A stretch of DNA of 21,642 nucleotides from an uncultured Collinsella sp. (GCA_958407555.1 CATYJC010000019.1:1-21642); one strand, 5' to 3'; shown: positions 6,805 through 14,898, counted from the first letter of the stretch. Program-made: numbers and translations. The notes: generated by a model from the sequence alone, not told the origin.

Positions 6805-8505
6805 ATGAACGAGCGCGGACGGAACGAGTCGGATATCTCCAGATATACCGATGTGGAGTACTCGCCCGAGGGCTATAAGACCGTGTACCGCTGGGACGAT
6901 TTCCTCGAGATCGCCGGCGGCCACGTCTACAACGCGATGGACACCATCGACCTGGTCTCGACAGGAGGCGAGTATGAGGGGTTCAACCCGCGATACGCCT
7001 ATACCTGCGAGTTCGTCGGTTGCTCTACCCTCGTCGACGGCATCGCGCTGTTCCGGCCGGTGTCCCGCGATGGGGAGGACCTGACCCAGATCGCCTTCCT
7101 GCGCAGCGATATCGACGATGACACCGGAGCGTATACCGAGTGCTTCGAGGCGGGGTCGTTCGATATCGCGGCGGCCTCCGATATCCAGTGCTCCGATCTC
7201 GGCATCGACCTCCTGGACTATTTCAGGGGCAGGTCGTTCGAAGGCCTGTCCGGTGTGAAACGCGGGCTCGATGGGCGCGAGGCGGTCAGGGCCGTGGAGG
7301 TCGCCACCGGATGCGACCTCGATCTTTTCGAAGACTTCTGGCTCGGTTCGCCGGGTGAGACGGATGTCCATGTCGGTCCCTATGTGAAGCGCGACCTGAT
7401 CGCGCTCTCCTATATCGTCAACGATTTCTCGCAAATGTATGGGACGACTGCCCGAGATATCCGCAATCTCCTCGCGCGGGTAAACAATTTCCATCCCGAT
7501 CGTCTCGCGGCGGTAAAGGCCTATCTCGATTGCGAGTACGTGACGGACCGCGATACTTCCGATGAGAAAACCTACCGCTGGAGTGACTTCCTCGAGATCG
7601 CCGGCGGGGACGCACGCTACGCCGCCATGCTCATTGATAGGACCTCGCCGGGCGAGCCGGAAGAGGGACTTCACCCCGAGACGCTGGTGGACCAGGATAT
7701 CCGCGATGGAGAGGCCTTCATGCTCGCCGGGCGACCCATCGCCCCGGAGGACATCTACGACCTCCCGGGGACCGTGCACGGGCTCTACTCGGAGCTTGTC
7801 GACAACGTCGGCCGCTCCGGCACGCTTGCCCGTGACTGGCGCGGTTTTTCCGCCGGCACCGATGCGGACGATGTGCTGCGCGAGATCGACGGCGCGTTCG
7901 GCGAGACCGAGTACAGCCGCGCCGGCACGGTGCTCGGCGCCTACGCCGACGACACGTTCATGTCTCCGTTCTTTGCGGCGGATGACGCCGCCCGCGACGT
8001 CACGCCCCTCACGCCCTGGGAGGACGAGAACGGCGTGGCGTTCCTGTCGCGCACCTTCGATGCCGCCGCGGCCGCGGTCGTACCCTGCCTTTGGTATTGC
8101 AGGCGCGACGAGGGGCAGGGCTTCGAGGTCGGCGGCGTCAAGCTCGACTGCTCGAAAATCTGCTTCGACGAGGTCTCCAACGAGGCGGCATCCAATGGCT
8201 TCGACTGCGTGCTCGCCTATCTCGAGCAGTCCATATCCGGGTCGGAGCCCCTGTGCGATATCGCCGTGCGCCGCGCCGATGCCGGACGGGCCGATGCGGT
8301 CAAGCACTTCGGCAGGCAGGACGAGGCCTTGGCCATGCTCAGCGCGATCGCGGGATGCAGGATCGAGGCATATGGCGTCGATACGCTGACCTACCGTGCC
8401 TTGCTCGATAATGCGGCGGCGGCGAAGCTCGCCGCGGGCGCTTTCGCACTGAAGGAACAGCTCAGCGGCCGCGGCGACGCAGTCGAGCGCGGGCACCGTC
8501 TCTAG
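6805..8505 (+). CDS. Acidic element protein with internal duplication (YRWxDFLEIAGG module twice)
   Basis: This 566-residue protein is assigned the ATG at 6805, with GGAG at 6792-6795; the in-frame ATG at 6799 is also possible. A module opening with YRWDDFLEIAGG and a following helix containing AMxxID occurs at residues about 24-50 and again, as YRWSDFLEIAGG, at about 254-280. The two halves then diverge. The first half holds GLDGREAVRAVEVATGCDL, and the second a Cys/Trp-containing stretch (VVPCLWYCRRDEG). I do not recognise a family. The C-terminus (NAAAAKLAAGAFALKEQL, then ERGHRL) is a stretched version of the shared tail. It is monocistronic, between the palindrome promoter and a strong terminator. 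Confidence 0.88.
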   Translation: MNERGRNESDISRYTDVEYSPEGYKTVYRWDDFLEIAGGHVYNAMDTIDLVSTGGEYEGFNPRYAYTCEFVGCSTLVDGIALFRPVSRDGEDLTQIAFLRSDIDDDTGAYTECFEAGSFDIAAASDIQCSDLGIDLLDYFRGRSFEGLSGVKRGLDGREAVRAVEVATGCDLDLFEDFWLGSPGETDVHVGPYVKRDLIALSYIVNDFSQMYGTTARDIRNLLARVNNFHPDRLAAVKAYLDCEYVTDRDTSDEKTYRWSDFLEIAGGDARYAAMLIDRTSPGEPEEGLHPETLVDQDIRDGEAFMLAGRPIAPEDIYDLPGTVHGLYSELVDNVGRSGTLARDWRGFSAGTDADDVLREIDGAFGETEYSRAGTVLGAYADDTFMSPFFAADDAARDVTPLTPWEDENGVAFLSRTFDAAAAAVVPCLWYCRRDEGQGFEVGGVKLDCSKICFDEVSNEAASNGFDCVLAYLEQSISGSEPLCDIAVRRADAGRADAVKHFGRQDEALAMLSAIAGCRIEAYGVDTLTYRALLDNAAAAKLAAGAFALKEQLSGRGDAVERGHRL

Positions 8506-8533
8506 CGAATCGTTTTCGGGCGGATAGATTATC

Positions 8534-8566
8534 GACCCCGGGTCCTTTCGGGTCCGGGGTCTTTTT
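8534..8566 (+). terminator. Strong rho-independent terminator
   Basis: GACCCCGGGTCC (8534-8545), loop TTTC, GGGTCCGGGGTC (8550-8561), then TTTTT. The stem is 12 bp with two G-U pairs. It closes the gene ending at 8505 and lies 41 bp before the next TTCCCG palindrome, so that palindrome is not needed as a terminator here. Confidence 0.9.
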
Positions 8567-8607
8567 GTCGGACATGTGCGGCAAAATGCCGGAATTGACA
8601 CGAAGGC

Positions 8608-8666
8608 TTCCCGTTCGGGAAATGGGGGCTGTGGTTGAGGCTGGTGGCGATTCGGGCGGGTACTAT
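8608..8666 (+). promoter_or_regulatory. Palindrome-coupled promoter, copy 3 (39-bp class)
   Basis: The palindrome TTCCCG-TT-CGGGAA (8608-8621) is followed after exactly 39 bp by TACTAT (8661-8666), the same spacing as copy 2. A TTGAGG sits upstream of the -10 but at 20 bp, too far for a normal -35. A consensus-like TTGACA at 8595-8600 lies just upstream of the palindrome, but no good -10 follows it at 17 bp. The leader to the ATG at 8729 is about 60 nt. Confidence 0.65.
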
Positions 8667-8728
8667 CGGTCTATGGCGGTGACCGGGTCGGTCCCGCCTC
8701 CCCCGTTTGCAGCCGAAAGGACTTCGCC

Positions 8729-9664
8729 ATGGATTTCTTCATGCCCGCGGAACGCGTCCTCTACGACCGTTCCTATTACTTCTCCGATGAGGCGGGGGAG
8801 GAGTATACCGCAGAGGTAGCGGACCAAAACGGCGTCGATACCGACGAGGTGGCTTCTTCCGCCGAGCTCATGGATGAGGTCCGTTCGGAAATCGACAACG
8901 CCATCGACCGCGACCTCTCCGATGAGATCTGCAATTTCGATTTCATGCTGGATGAGCTGAAGCGCGGCGACGACCCGGAACACCCGGCCGAGATCTCCGT
9001 TGTCGCCAAGGGGACGGTCGAGCGCTGGGACAGGCCCTCCCGCGGGCTCGTCGTCGCCGACTCGCTGCTTTCCCTCATACAGGGCACCGGCAGCGCGGAT
9101 GCCCTCAGGGATTGCCAAATCGACCGTATCGTCGATACGAACGGCGAGCTCCATATCGAGGCCTCCTACCATGACGGCTCCGCCTATCTGGACGTCCGGC
9201 TCATCTCCGGAGTCTCGTACGATGCCAAGGGGTTCAAGCTCGGCGGCGAATATTATGCGCCCGGCAAAATGAGCATGGGCGATTTCAATATCCTCCTGGA
9301 CAACATCTACGATTCACCCGATGTCGGGCCGTGCTCGCTGCCGCGTTTCGCGGAGCGCGCCTACGGCACGGCTCGGGAATCCTACCGCTTCGGGGAGACG
9401 AGATTCGACATCTACCAGGTTGCCGGCTCCCCTGACCTGCCCTATATGGCGAAGATCTCAACGGGCGATGGCGCCTGCGAGGATGCAGGGCTCCGGTTCG
9501 CCTCCGTCTGCGAGGCCAAAACGTGGTGCCATCAGTACTCCCTGCGCGAGCTCGCCGAAGCCGAGAAGAAGCCCGAGCCGGCCGAGGCCGCCGCGGCGGC
9601 AAAGAGGGCGGCCGGGGGTACCGGCGGGGACGATGCCGGGAATGCCGGCGCCATCAAGCTGTAG
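8729..9664 (+). CDS. Conjugative-element accessory protein with RWD...HIEASYHDG core, tailed
   Basis: This 311-residue protein starts at an ATG with AAAGGA at 8716-8721. Residues 85-160 contain AEISVVAKGTVERWDRPSRG, then DSLLSLI and a hairpin GELHIEASYHDGSAYLDVRL. This pattern (RWDG...G...L, then GxLxIxxxHHDGTN) recurs, as I recall, in small uncharacterised proteins of gut conjugative elements; I cannot name the family. The N-terminal 80 residues are acidic and helical. A second body (residues 220-285) contains YRFGETRFDIYQVAG and ends in a Cys/Trp stretch, CEAKTWC. The tail is archetypal: EAAAAAKRAAGG then AGAIKL. It is the first gene of a two-gene operon. Confidence 0.88.
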   Translation: MDFFMPAERVLYDRSYYFSDEAGEEYTAEVADQNGVDTDEVASSAELMDEVRSEIDNAIDRDLSDEICNFDFMLDELKRGDDPEHPAEISVVAKGTVERWDRPSRGLVVADSLLSLIQGTGSADALRDCQIDRIVDTNGELHIEASYHDGSAYLDVRLISGVSYDAKGFKLGGEYYAPGKMSMGDFNILLDNIYDSPDVGPCSLPRFAERAYGTARESYRFGETRFDIYQVAGSPDLPYMAKISTGDGACEDAGLRFASVCEAKTWCHQYSLRELAEAEKKPEPAEAAAAAKRAAGGTGGDDAGNAGAIKL

Positions 9665-9687
9665 GGCGATTTCGAAAGGATAGGGAC

Positions 9688-10806
9688 ATGGCTGAGAAAT
9701 ACGAGACCGGCAAGTGGGAAGCGGTCGTCTGCAACGGCTTCACCGCAGTCAACGTCCTCTCCTCCAGCAACGTCGAGGAGCTGGGCTGGGACTATACCGA
9801 AATGGAGCTCGACCCCACCGGGACCTGTGGGCTCTTCGACGGCATGCTTCTCGACTGGGACGACGACTCGCCCGAGGAGCGCCGCGAGCATGAGGAATAC
9901 TTCCCGGATGCGTTCATGGTGGGCGCACGCATCCTGGCCGACGACTGGGACCATGAGCTCAGCAACGACGAGGTGCGTTCGCGCTGCTTCCTCATCATCG
10001 AGGACGCTGACCAGTTCACCGACCACGACACCGGGCGCGACTGGCTCTGCGAGAGCACCATGGCCGACTTCTCCGAGGCCGAGGCGATGACGTTCTTCCA
10101 GAACCTCACGCTCGTTGACTCCCAGGACATCGCGGAGCTCGGCGGGCGCCCGATCATCCCGTCCGCGGGATCCGAGGAATGCCGTGCGGCGGTGCTCGCC
10201 TTCAACCAGAAGATGATCGCCCGCCGTCGCGAACGCGGGCTGGACGACATGGCCGAGCCCGCTAACGTAAAGAAGACCATGGCGGCGCCGAAGCCCGTCA
10301 TGCCGAAGATGGAACAGGTGGTCCACGGGCTCGGAAAGGTCGATTTCTCCGGGCTCGGATATGGCTGGGGAGCGCAGTATCCCGATTCGCTTTCCGTCGA
10401 TGGCATCGGCATCGATTACCCATCGGGTGAGCACAATGCCATCCTGAACTTCTCCCCCATCACGCATGCCGTCGATGTGGCCGGCAGGAAGTTCTTCTGC
10501 CATGAGACGACTTTGAGGTATGACTGCAGCGCGGATTCATGGTCCGGCGCCACTATCGGACCGGATTTCTGGACCTTCGACGGCGAGGAAGCCCGCGAGT
10601 TCGCCGAGAACATCGGGTTCGACCTCCTGGCGGCCCGAGCGTGTGGGAATCTCGGCATCGATGCTCCGGGGCTCAAGGGGCGCGAAGCGCTCCCGATCCC
10701 GAAGGCCGTAGATGTCGCACCCGAGCCCAGCGCACAAGCGGAGGCCGCGAAGGCCGCGGCGGCCAAGAAGGTGTCCGGCGAGGGTGGCGGCGGGAAGCAT
10801 ATCTAA
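9688..10806 (+). CDS. Highly acidic hypothetical protein, tailed
   Basis: This 372-residue protein starts at the ATG at 9688, with AAAGGA at 9675-9680. The frame is open 165 bp further upstream inside the previous gene, but with an Arg-rich, implausible translation. The first 190 residues are extremely rich in Asp/Glu (DWDDDSPEERREHEEYF is an example). A Lys/Pro linker (PKPVMPKM) then leads to a second domain of about 100 residues with AILNFSPITHAVDVAG and FWTFDGEEAREFAENIGFDLL. DIAELGGRP recalls DIERLGGKR of the gene at 675. The tail is the cleanest in the window: AEAAKAAAAKKV then GGGGKHI. The acidity suggests possible nucleic-acid mimicry, which is inference. Confidence 0.88.
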   Translation: MAEKYETGKWEAVVCNGFTAVNVLSSSNVEELGWDYTEMELDPTGTCGLFDGMLLDWDDDSPEERREHEEYFPDAFMVGARILADDWDHELSNDEVRSRCFLIIEDADQFTDHDTGRDWLCESTMADFSEAEAMTFFQNLTLVDSQDIAELGGRPIIPSAGSEECRAAVLAFNQKMIARRRERGLDDMAEPANVKKTMAAPKPVMPKMEQVVHGLGKVDFSGLGYGWGAQYPDSLSVDGIGIDYPSGEHNAILNFSPITHAVDVAGRKFFCHETTLRYDCSADSWSGATIGPDFWTFDGEEAREFAENIGFDLLAARACGNLGIDAPGLKGREALPIPKAVDVAPEPSAQAEAAKAAAAKKVSGEGGGGKHI

Positions 10807-10819
10807 GTTCTACTTGTTG

Positions 10820-10850
10820 CGCCCCTTCCCATTTGGGAAGGGGCGTTTTT
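10820..10850 (+). terminator. Terminator fused to palindrome copy 4
   Basis: CGCCCCTTCCCA (10820-10831), TT, TGGGAAGGGGCG (10834-10845), then TTTTT. This 12-bp stem with a U-run is a good intrinsic terminator for the operon ending at 10806. At the same time, its inner 14 bp is a TTCCCA-TT-TGGGAA variant of the shared palindrome. Confidence 0.8.
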
Positions 10851-10874
10851 GTTGCAGGGTGTTCTGGGTAGCAT
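10826..10874 (+). promoter_or_regulatory. Palindrome-coupled promoter, copy 4 (29-bp class, covariant)
   Basis: TTCCCA-TT-TGGGAA (10826-10839) differs from the consensus by a paired change (G to A and C to T) that keeps the dyad intact. The -10 TAGCAT (10869-10874) follows after exactly 29 bp, preceded by GGG as in copies 5 and 6. A weak -35 (TTTTTG) lies 17 bp upstream of it. The ATG is at 10916. Confidence 0.7.
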
Positions 10875-10915
10875 CTTCGGTGTATATGGCCTGCTTCTAT
10901 CTGGGAGTTGATGAC

Positions 10916-11818
10916 ATGGCTGCGAAACAATATGAACTCGATTCGAGCGTCCTTGATTGGTATAGGGGCTTCTGCCCGGATAACAGCTTCAATGTCGAGA
11001 TCCGTCCCGATATCACGTTTGCGGACGTCGTCGTGGGCATGTCGAACGGCATCATGCTCGATAGCCTCATCGGGTCCGATGACGAGGTATTCATGTATAT
11101 CGTGTTCGTGAAGCTGGCTGAGATCACCGGAGAGAGCTTTCAAACTGTCTTCGATGTGTGGTGTGAGGCGCCGATGAATATCGATTGGGTCGACGAGGAC
11201 GAACGTCGACTCGTCGCCGCCGCCGAGCGCGTGGTCGAATCCAGGTTCGAACCTATTTCCATCAGCGACATCGATTCCAACAAGGCCTTCGATATCGCGA
11301 ACCGCGCGATGCTGGACGAGATCATGCCCTCCTGCGGCCCAATCGAATACGGCCTCGCGGAGCAAGTCCTTCCGAACCTCAACTGGGGTTCCGACACCGT
11401 CGCCACCGACGCCATCAACGAGTTCATCCGCAGGGACCGCGATGGGAAAATCGATCCCGAGGCCGTGCGCAGCCATGCCACCGAGCTTTTCGCGGCCTGC
11501 CAGGTCCAGTTGGCCTTCAGGCAGACGGACTTCATCCTTCAAGCGTGCGGGGGCAAGATCGAGCCGGCGGAGGAAATGAAATTCTGCTCCGTCTATACGC
11601 CTCAACCTAATTTCCACCTGGATATCCTGGATGATTGCGTCATCGCCCTCCGCAATCCCGGCTTTTCGGCTGCCAAGGAGGCTGTCGCCGACATCGAGAA
11701 GCGGAGCAAAACCGTAAACATTACCCCGATCGCTCCAACGGATATTGCCGCGGCGGCCAAGAAGGCCGCCAGCACAAACGTATCGACCGACGGCGATGCC
11801 GGCGGCAAGCATATCTAG
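10916..11818 (+). CDS. Tailed element protein with DWY/TFA/ITG...DVW N-terminal module
   Basis: This 300-residue protein starts at the ATG at 10916, with GGGAG at 10902-10906. A frame open upstream would run through the terminator and promoter and is rejected. Residues 1-80 form a module shared with the next gene: a short S-S-x-x-D-W-Y start, an acidic-hydrophobic stretch, TFADVVVGM, then a VFxKxAEITG helix ending FDVW. A similar arrangement (xxYPxDExxxxINPxxTF, DSxxRExxF, YDxVYDLWL) exists, as I recall, in proteins of gut conjugative elements. The remainder is helical with no recognised family. The tail is DIAAAAKKAAS then DAGGKHI. The gene is monocistronic between two palindrome promoters. 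Confidence 0.9.
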   Translation: MAAKQYELDSSVLDWYRGFCPDNSFNVEIRPDITFADVVVGMSNGIMLDSLIGSDDEVFMYIVFVKLAEITGESFQTVFDVWCEAPMNIDWVDEDERRLVAAAERVVESRFEPISISDIDSNKAFDIANRAMLDEIMPSCGPIEYGLAEQVLPNLNWGSDTVATDAINEFIRRDRDGKIDPEAVRSHATELFAACQVQLAFRQTDFILQACGGKIEPAEEMKFCSVYTPQPNFHLDILDDCVIALRNPGFSAAKEAVADIEKRSKTVNITPIAPTDIAAAAKKAASTNVSTDGDAGGKHI

Positions 11819-11848
11819 CTCGACCTGATTCCCATTGCGGTCAGTTGG

Positions 11849-11903
11849 CGGCCCTTCCCGTTCGGGAATGGCCGTTCTCGTTGATGCGCGACGCGGGTAG
11901 CAT
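11849..11903 (+). promoter_or_regulatory. Palindrome-coupled promoter, copy 5 (29-bp class)
   Basis: CGGCCCTTCCCG (11849-11860), TT, CGGGAATGGCCG (11863-11874) is a 12-bp dyad with one mismatch, whose core is the shared palindrome. TAGCAT (11898-11903) follows the core after 29 bp. A weak -35, TTCTCG (11875-11880), is 17 bp away. No U-tract follows, so termination of the upstream gene would be weak. Sequence just after the -10 resembles copy 4 (ATCTT, then a GTAT-TGGC motif). Confidence 0.7.
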
Positions 11904-11946
11904 CTTTGTCGTATCTGGCTGACCCTCTTTTTTTGGAGCTGGCGAA

Positions 11947-13167
11947 ATGAGCAAGAAGCATTTCAATTTCAAGTCTAGTATCCGCGATTGGTACATCCGG
12001 GCATTTCCATCCGATCAGCTCGGCTACAGGATCAACCCACTGGCCACCTTCGCCGGCACCGTGAAATGCATGGCGGACGGAGGCGACATCTATAAGTATC
12101 TCGGCGTCGGGGACTCCCTGGTGCGCGAGAACGTATTCTCCAAGATCGCCGCCATCACGGGCGTGGACTACGATGCCGTATATGACCTTTGGCTTCATCA
12201 TGACGAGGACGAGTGCAGCAGACTGGTCTTCCTCAGCGACCATCCGGACTGCGCCGTCGATCGCGACTGGCGGGAACAGTTCGATGAGGTGGCCTCCCCT
12301 TCCGAGCAAGTGCGCTATGACGAGTTGCTTGCAGCCGAAGAGCATCGCAAGGCCGAGACGTTCGATTCGTTCATGGAGGTCAACGAGACCCCCATGGACG
12401 AGGTGCGAGGCACCGGGATCGCGATGATGCTCATGCAGGGCATCGTTTTCGCCGAGATCGCAAGGAAGATCGATGGGCCGAGCGAAGAGCTGAACGAACG
12501 CATCGCGACCTTCAACCGCGACCTCAAGCGCATCTACAACGAACCGCTCCACAAGAAGGTTGAACAAATCGAGAGCCAGGTCGGAAAGCTGGAAGAGAAG
12601 GCGGCCATCTACGACGAGATGCGCCATATCGGCGAGCATACCGACCCGGCGGATATCCGCATCGCAGGGGGCAGCACCAGCATGACCGGCGCCCTCATGG
12701 CCGCCGCGATGGCGAGCTACGACCTGTCATGCGGCCTTATCGACGATGAGCACATCGGGCGATACGGCGACGTCATCACCGCGCTCGAGGAGCGCATGGG
12801 AGTCGGTGCCGGAGCCCTCTCCGTGCAGACCGAGGCGGGCGAGCTCATCGCCAACGCCAGGGAGGACGGCATCAGCGTCGGCATCAACGTTCCCGGCGGC
12901 AAGTGCGCGGATATCGCCTTCGTCGATGCGGACCCGGGTGCCAACGACCTCTACCCGACGCCCGTCCGCGCCTTCACCTACAACGGCCGCGACGAGGAAC
13001 CCGATCACCGCACCGACGTGCATCTCGACGGGGACATGGTGCTCGAGGGGCAGCTGACTGCCGAGACCCCCGCACATTTGCCCGTCGACGTCGCCGCGGC
13101 TGCCAAGGAGGCCGCCGCCAAGAGCGTCAAGCCCGATGCCGTCGGAGCCGACGGCATCAAGCACTAG
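11947..13167 (+). CDS. Two-module tailed element protein with central coiled coil
   Basis: This 406-residue protein starts at an ATG with TTGGAG at 11933-11938. Residues 1-85 form the same N-terminal module as the gene at 10916 but closer to the presumed family consensus: SSIRDWYIRAFPSDQLG, INPLATFAGTV, YLGVGDSLVRENVFSKIAAI, YDAVYDLWL. The centre (about 165-235) is predicted helical or coiled coil (ELNERIATFNRDLKRIY, then KKVEQIESQVGKLEEKAAI). Residues about 294-370 form a beta-rich module (EAGELIAN, GISVGINVPGGK, YPTPVRAFTYNGRD, HRTDVHLDGD). This recurs almost alone in the gene at 14898 with roughly 60% identity. The tail is DVAAAAKEAAAK then ADGIKH. Confidence 0.9.
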   Translation: MSKKHFNFKSSIRDWYIRAFPSDQLGYRINPLATFAGTVKCMADGGDIYKYLGVGDSLVRENVFSKIAAITGVDYDAVYDLWLHHDEDECSRLVFLSDHPDCAVDRDWREQFDEVASPSEQVRYDELLAAEEHRKAETFDSFMEVNETPMDEVRGTGIAMMLMQGIVFAEIARKIDGPSEELNERIATFNRDLKRIYNEPLHKKVEQIESQVGKLEEKAAIYDEMRHIGEHTDPADIRIAGGSTSMTGALMAAAMASYDLSCGLIDDEHIGRYGDVITALEERMGVGAGALSVQTEAGELIANAREDGISVGINVPGGKCADIAFVDADPGANDLYPTPVRAFTYNGRDEEPDHRTDVHLDGDMVLEGQLTAETPAHLPVDVAAAAKEAAAKSVKPDAVGADGIKH

Positions 13168-13182
13168 GAGGGAGGCATAGCC

Positions 13183-14142
13183 ATGGAAGAGACCTATCAG
13201 CTCATCGAGGGCTCGCCGACGCTGCGCGACCTGGACGCGGAGAACGGCTTCCTGTGGTGCCCGTTCGGGTGTATCGAGCGTCAGAACGATCCGGGCATCC
13301 TGATCAGCCGTCTAGACGACGGAAGCTACGACGTGAGGCTCGGGATCGGGTTCGACGGCCCCGGGCGATTCGCGGCCGGGGGCCCCGATTGGTCCTGGAT
13401 GGACATGGCGATGGACTTTACCGTTGACCTCACCTTCGCGGACGACATGGAGCTCAGTGACTGGATCTCAAGCGAGACTGTCGCCACCGGTGCCGCGTGG
13501 GCGCGGTGCTTCAACCCGGATTGCGGTCCCGCCGACACGTTGGGCGTCAAGGAAATCACTGCGGCGCTCAAGCGCTTCGAGAGCCCTTCGTATCTCGCGC
13601 GCGGGCCCATCGCCGACATCGAGGATCTTCCGCTCGGATACTACTGGTGCCCCGATGCGGTCGATTCAGACCCGTCCTATAACGGCTATCTCCTGAACGT
13701 GTTTTCCCGCTCCGGCCACGGCGGGTTCCCCTGCACGGCCTTCGAGCTCTTCGGCGGCGTCACGCTTAACGACGTGCCCTCCTTCGGATTCGATGACGGC
13801 TGGGACGGCTCGTGCCTCAACCGCCTCGATTGGTTCGAAGATGCCATCGGCATGGACGGCGACGGCGTCACCGCCGGACTCGTCACCGATGATCTGGATT
13901 CCATCAAATCGCTCACCGCGCGCTGTCCCTCCTGGGTCGAGTGCTTTCCCTCTTACAGCGAGAAGGCGGCCCAGGGAGAGGACGATATTCTCAAGGCCGT
14001 GAAGCAGTTCCGAGTTGAAGCCAAAAGGACGAAGAAGGCGGCGGTTCCCGACCGCGTCCCATTGATCCAATTCCTGGGCGCTAGGACCGCCGCGGCCAAG
14101 ACCGGCGGCGGGAACGATAGCGGCAACGGATTGCATATCTAG
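13183..14142 (+). CDS. Acidic, aromatic-rich hypothetical protein with possible internal repeat, tailed
   Basis: This 319-residue protein starts at an ATG with GGAGGGAGG upstream, 15 bp after the previous stop. No family is recognised. Two segments resemble each other: LRDLDAENGFLWCPFG in the N-terminal 30 residues and IADIEDLPLGYYWCPD around residue 150. Each is followed by a Gly/Asp-rich beta segment, suggesting an old duplication. The protein has many Trp, Phe and Asp residues. A basic helix (KQFRVEAKRTKKAAVPDR) precedes the end. The tail is short: ARTAAAKTGGG then GNGLHI, keeping the His-Ile end. Confidence 0.85.
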   Translation: MEETYQLIEGSPTLRDLDAENGFLWCPFGCIERQNDPGILISRLDDGSYDVRLGIGFDGPGRFAAGGPDWSWMDMAMDFTVDLTFADDMELSDWISSETVATGAAWARCFNPDCGPADTLGVKEITAALKRFESPSYLARGPIADIEDLPLGYYWCPDAVDSDPSYNGYLLNVFSRSGHGGFPCTAFELFGGVTLNDVPSFGFDDGWDGSCLNRLDWFEDAIGMDGDGVTAGLVTDDLDSIKSLTARCPSWVECFPSYSEKAAQGEDDILKAVKQFRVEAKRTKKAAVPDRVPLIQFLGARTAAAKTGGGNDSGNGLHI

Positions 14143-14154
14143 GGGGTGAGGACT

Positions 14155-14898
14155 ATGGACTACTTCTCCCGTAAACCCGATTTCCCGACTTTCGAGGATA
14201 TCTATATCGCCCGCGCGCAGGGCGCCATCGGGTTGGAGCGTCGCGAGGACGGGCTTGCCTGCCGCTTCGGCCAGGACGGTCCCGCCATCATGCTCCCCCA
14301 GGTCGCGTCCCAGGGTGATGGCGTTCGGGGGCGTGCCGTCTGCGACGGCATCGTCGGGGCGCTGAAGGAGGACCCGGAGATCCGTGCCGCCGCGGCAGGG
14401 TGCCTGGACTCGTACTTCACCGAGGTTGCAGGGCGCGCGCCCGTCGGCGAGACGTGCGGGAGCGATTGCCTTTTCACATGCCATGTCGATATAGACGGCG
14501 TCTATGCGCAGCGCACCGGGGACCCGGACGGGCTGCGAGCCTACTGCGACCCCATGGGGGTCGGCTGGAACTACGGCCCGATCTATTACTTCCCGCGTGA
14601 GTCCGTCGAGCAGATCGTCGGGCAGCTGTGCGAGGACGGGGACGACTTCCCCATCCTGTTCGACGGGGAGAACGTCATCGAGGCCTTCGACGGCTCGCCG
14701 GTGCATATGTCGGTGCCCGTCGAGGTGGATGGCGAGCGGGTGTGGACCTGCGGCTACGACTTCTGCTGGGGCGAGACCGTCGCCCCCGATTTCAGCCGCG
14801 CCAGGGGGCACTTCCCCGACGCCACCGTGGCCGCCTGGGCGGCGGCACGGAGCGTGAACGAATCTGATGGCAATTTGGGTATCAAGGAGCGTATGTAA
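14155..14898 (+). CDS. Hypothetical element protein with degenerate tail
   Basis: This 247-residue protein starts at the ATG at 14155, with GGTGAGG just upstream; an in-frame GTG at 14146 is less likely. I recognise no domain. The N-terminus is MDYFSRKPDFPTFEDIYIAR. The middle has several Cys (CGSDCLFTCHVDIDG) and a beta-rich C-terminal half with VPVEVDGERVWTCGYDFCWG. The end is TVAAWAAARSV then GNLGIKERM. It looks like the shared tail (VAAAAxxA...GIK) altered where the reading frame overlaps the ribosome binding site (AAGGAG, 14884-14889) and start codon of the next gene. The stop overlaps that ATG by one base (TAATG), so translation is coupled. Confidence 0.85.
   Translation: MDYFSRKPDFPTFEDIYIARAQGAIGLERREDGLACRFGQDGPAIMLPQVASQGDGVRGRAVCDGIVGALKEDPEIRAAAAGCLDSYFTEVAGRAPVGETCGSDCLFTCHVDIDGVYAQRTGDPDGLRAYCDPMGVGWNYGPIYYFPRESVEQIVGQLCEDGDDFPILFDGENVIEAFDGSPVHMSVPVEVDGERVWTCGYDFCWGETVAPDFSRARGHFPDATVAAWAAARSVNESDGNLGIKERM

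Noticed and set aside
6754..8601. Minus-strand open frame of 615 codons
   Set aside because: It is antisense to the duplicated-module gene at 6805 and runs through the terminator and promoter regions at both ends.
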